Positions 43,476 to 44,741 of a stretch of DNA of 44,741 bases are shown here, one piece after another. Source of the stretch: CAZCFB01 sp964511535 (GTDB taxonomy: Bacteria > Myxococcota_A > Polyangia > GCA-2747355 > CAZCFB01); NCBI GenBank assembly GCA_964511535.1, contig CAZEFW010000066.1:1-44741 (forward strand), in the 5' to 3' direction. The notes below the pieces were generated by a model, which was not told the origin of the DNA, did no database searches, and was given only the letters and a program-made list of their open reading frames with translations. Position 1 is the stretch's first letter. The number at the start of each line of letters is the position of its first letter. The position numbers and the translations under genes are program-made.

Positions 43476-44336
43476 GTGAAAAGAACAAAGTCCATCATGG
43501 CAACTCTGGCAATTCTCCTGCTGTTCTGCGGGACAGGATGCGGTATTGGGAGCTATCCCCCCGCGCCTTACTACAAGAACCAGCTCGCCACGCTGCAGTA
43601 CCGGGGCGATGCGAACATCACGGCCGCGACCCTGGACCAGCGGAACTACGTCAAATCCGCCACGGACCAGCTGGCAAACTACGAGGGCCAGTACCGCAAC
43701 ACGTTCGGGGATCCCTCGCGCCAGTTCACCACCACCCTGTCGCCACTGGCCCCCGAGATGAACAAGGCCCTCGCTGGCTCGCTGAAGCGCCAGGGCTTCC
43801 GGGTGACGTCGGTGGTGACCGAGCCCGCCATCTCCAGCCAGCGCGCGAAGTCGGCGCTGCTGGGGCCAAAGCCCCGGTATGCGGTCCTGCTCAGGGTCAG
43901 CGAGTGGACCTACGACGGGTACAACGACTTCGAGCAGGACTACGACCTGACCCTGGAGGTCATGGACAGCGCCGGAGAGGTGCTCGCGTCAGCCAACCGC
44001 AAGGGCAAAAACAAGATGGGCGCGGACTTCTTGAAGCTGCGCACCCTGTCCAAGGGGAACTTCAAGACGCTGCTCGGCGAATTGCTCAACGACGCGAAGA
44101 TCGTGGCGGCACTGACCGGTGCCAGGGCGGCTCCGGCGGCGGAGAAGAAAGAGGATGCAGCGGAGGATGCAGCGGGGTCTCCACCACCGCTGCCGGCCCC
44201 TGCCGCCCCTGCCGCCAAGGGGAGCTCGAGGTCCGCCACCGAGCGGCTGGAGGAGCTGGACAAGCTGCTCAAGAAGGGGCTGATTTCCAGGAAGGACTAC
44301 AACAAGAAGAAGAAAGAGATCCTGGACAGCCTGTAG
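43476..44336 (+). CDS. Lipoprotein with SHOCT domain
   Basis: A 286-residue protein. AGGAGGG six bases upstream fixes the GTG start at 43476; a longer frame to 42942 is not protein-like and crosses the next gene's promoter. A hydrophobic signal ends at FCGTGC; the lipobox is imperfect. The middle domain (about 40-200) has strands such as YAVLLRVSEWTYDGYNDFEQ and LTLEVMDSAGEVLASANRKG. An Ala/Pro linker leads to a C-terminal SHOCT helix pair (ERLEELDKLLKKGLISRKDY). SHOCT domains mediate oligomerisation or membrane contact. Function unknown. Confidence 0.82.
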   Translation: MKRTKSIMATLAILLLFCGTGCGIGSYPPAPYYKNQLATLQYRGDANITAATLDQRNYVKSATDQLANYEGQYRNTFGDPSRQFTTTLSPLAPEMNKALAGSLKRQGFRVTSVVTEPAISSQRAKSALLGPKPRYAVLLRVSEWTYDGYNDFEQDYDLTLEVMDSAGEVLASANRKGKNKMGADFLKLRTLSKGNFKTLLGELLNDAKIVAALTGARAAPAAEKKEDAAEDAAGSPPPLPAPAAPAAKGSSRSATERLEELDKLLKKGLISRKDYNKKKKEILDSL

Positions 44337-44339
44337 GGG

Positions 44340-44741
44340 CTACTTCCGGACGCAGCGAACCGAGCCGGTGGTGATGCCCAGGGTATCGCCGACCCGGCCC
44401 GTGTGGAACTGGACCACCCAGACCCAGCTGTTTCCTGCCACCCGTGAGCTGGTATAGAAGCTCTTCTCCGGCGGCGTGCAGTCCCCCTTCATCCCCTTTG
44501 GCCAGTAGCAGCCACCGGCGGGGCCGCCGTCTACCCCGCACCCGACGCAATCGCCGGTCCTGCAGGCCTTGTCCCTGGAGAGGCACCCGTCGCTGATCTT
44601 GCAGCCGCCCTTGGTGGCCGTCCCCGGGCAGCCCCTGATCAGGGAGCGCAGCTCACCGATGGTGGGCGTGCGCCAGTCGCTGTGTCCGCCGAGCACGAGG
44701 TCTTTGCAGTAGTCCTCGATCCACATGAACATGCCCTTGTT
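44340..44741 (-). CDS. DUF1566-domain protein, partial at window end
   Basis: The C-terminal part of a protein whose 5' end lies beyond the window; the frame is open to 44741. The visible residues begin WIEDYCKDLVLGGHSDWRTP, then TIGELRSLI, a Cys-rich insert (about six Cys) and end ITTGSVRCVRK. This WxxAxxYC...GGxxDWRxPTxxEL...RCV pattern marks the DUF1566/Lcl C-terminal domain of secreted or surface proteins. Its stop lies three bases from the stop of the convergent SHOCT gene. Confidence 0.8.
   Translation of the reverse strand, partial: NKGMFMWIEDYCKDLVLGGHSDWRTPTIGELRSLIRGCPGTATKGGCKISDGCLSRDKACRTGDCVGCGVDGGPAGGCYWPKGMKGDCTPPEKSFYTSSRVAGNSWVWVVQFHTGRVGDTLGITTGSVRCVRK

Overview
The window (44.7 kb, high GC) looks like chromosome from a myxobacterium-like member of the Myxococcota. 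The reasons are two proteins with C-terminal MYXO-CTERM-type tails (Cys motif, hydrophobic helix, Arg-rich end), many lipoproteins with Asp/Pro-rich linkers, large Ca-loop and Cys-repeat surface proteins, a eukaryote-like Ser/Thr kinase and a DUF222-HNH protein. The phylum is inferred from style only; there is no rRNA, tRNA or marker gene here. About 25 of the 33 genes carry an export signal, so this is mainly an envelope/secretome region, with few cytoplasmic enzymes (SpeD, TrpB2, the HEAT proteins).

Layout. 0.1-11 kb: FG-GAP/VCBS surface protein, NHL-propeller lipoprotein (TTG start, SD buried in a hairpin), Pro-rich lipoprotein plus TPR membrane protein, PD40 lipoprotein with a CxxCH site, SpeD plus a lipoprotein, SBBP-repeat lipoprotein. 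11-17 kb: small Cys-rich secreted protein, HEAT protein, NlpC/P60-like secreted protein, nine-repeat Cys-rich lipoprotein ending in an ALK/LTK-like glycine-rich domain, small orphan, membrane-anchored zincin-like protein with QExxH instead of HExxH. 17-23.3 kb: SGNH hydrolase behind an AT-rich promoter island, alpha/beta hydrolase with four C-terminal TM segments, CocE/S15-type lipoprotein.

23.4-30.5 kb is the most interesting part. A stand-alone tryptophan synthase beta (TrpB2) is preceded by a previously uncalled 28-codon leader peptide with four consecutive Trp codons, an antiterminator-capable segment and an intrinsic terminator: a complete classical trp attenuator. Next to it, a divergent pair leads to a C39/papain-like secreted protein on one side and, on the other, to a three-gene operon of exported enzymes: threonine dehydratase, aspartate ammonia-lyase with a 220-residue N-terminal extension, and a tandem nitroreductase. 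The two lyases keep their catalytic motifs, so an extracytoplasmic, ammonia-releasing amino-acid catabolic module is the leading hypothesis.

30.6-44.7 kb: HEAT protein; DUF222-HNH endonuclease behind an AT-rich promoter and followed by about 0.5 kb of non-coding DNA with nested cruciform inverted repeats; eight-repeat Cys-rich lipoprotein; an operon of a MYXO-CTERM VWA protein and a kinase whose membrane domain precedes the catalytic domain; DNRLRE-domain and propeller lipoproteins; class C beta-lactamase/esterase-type protein; SHOCT lipoprotein; and a DUF1566 protein cut by the window edge. No CRISPR, rRNA, tRNA, prophage or insertion sequence was seen.
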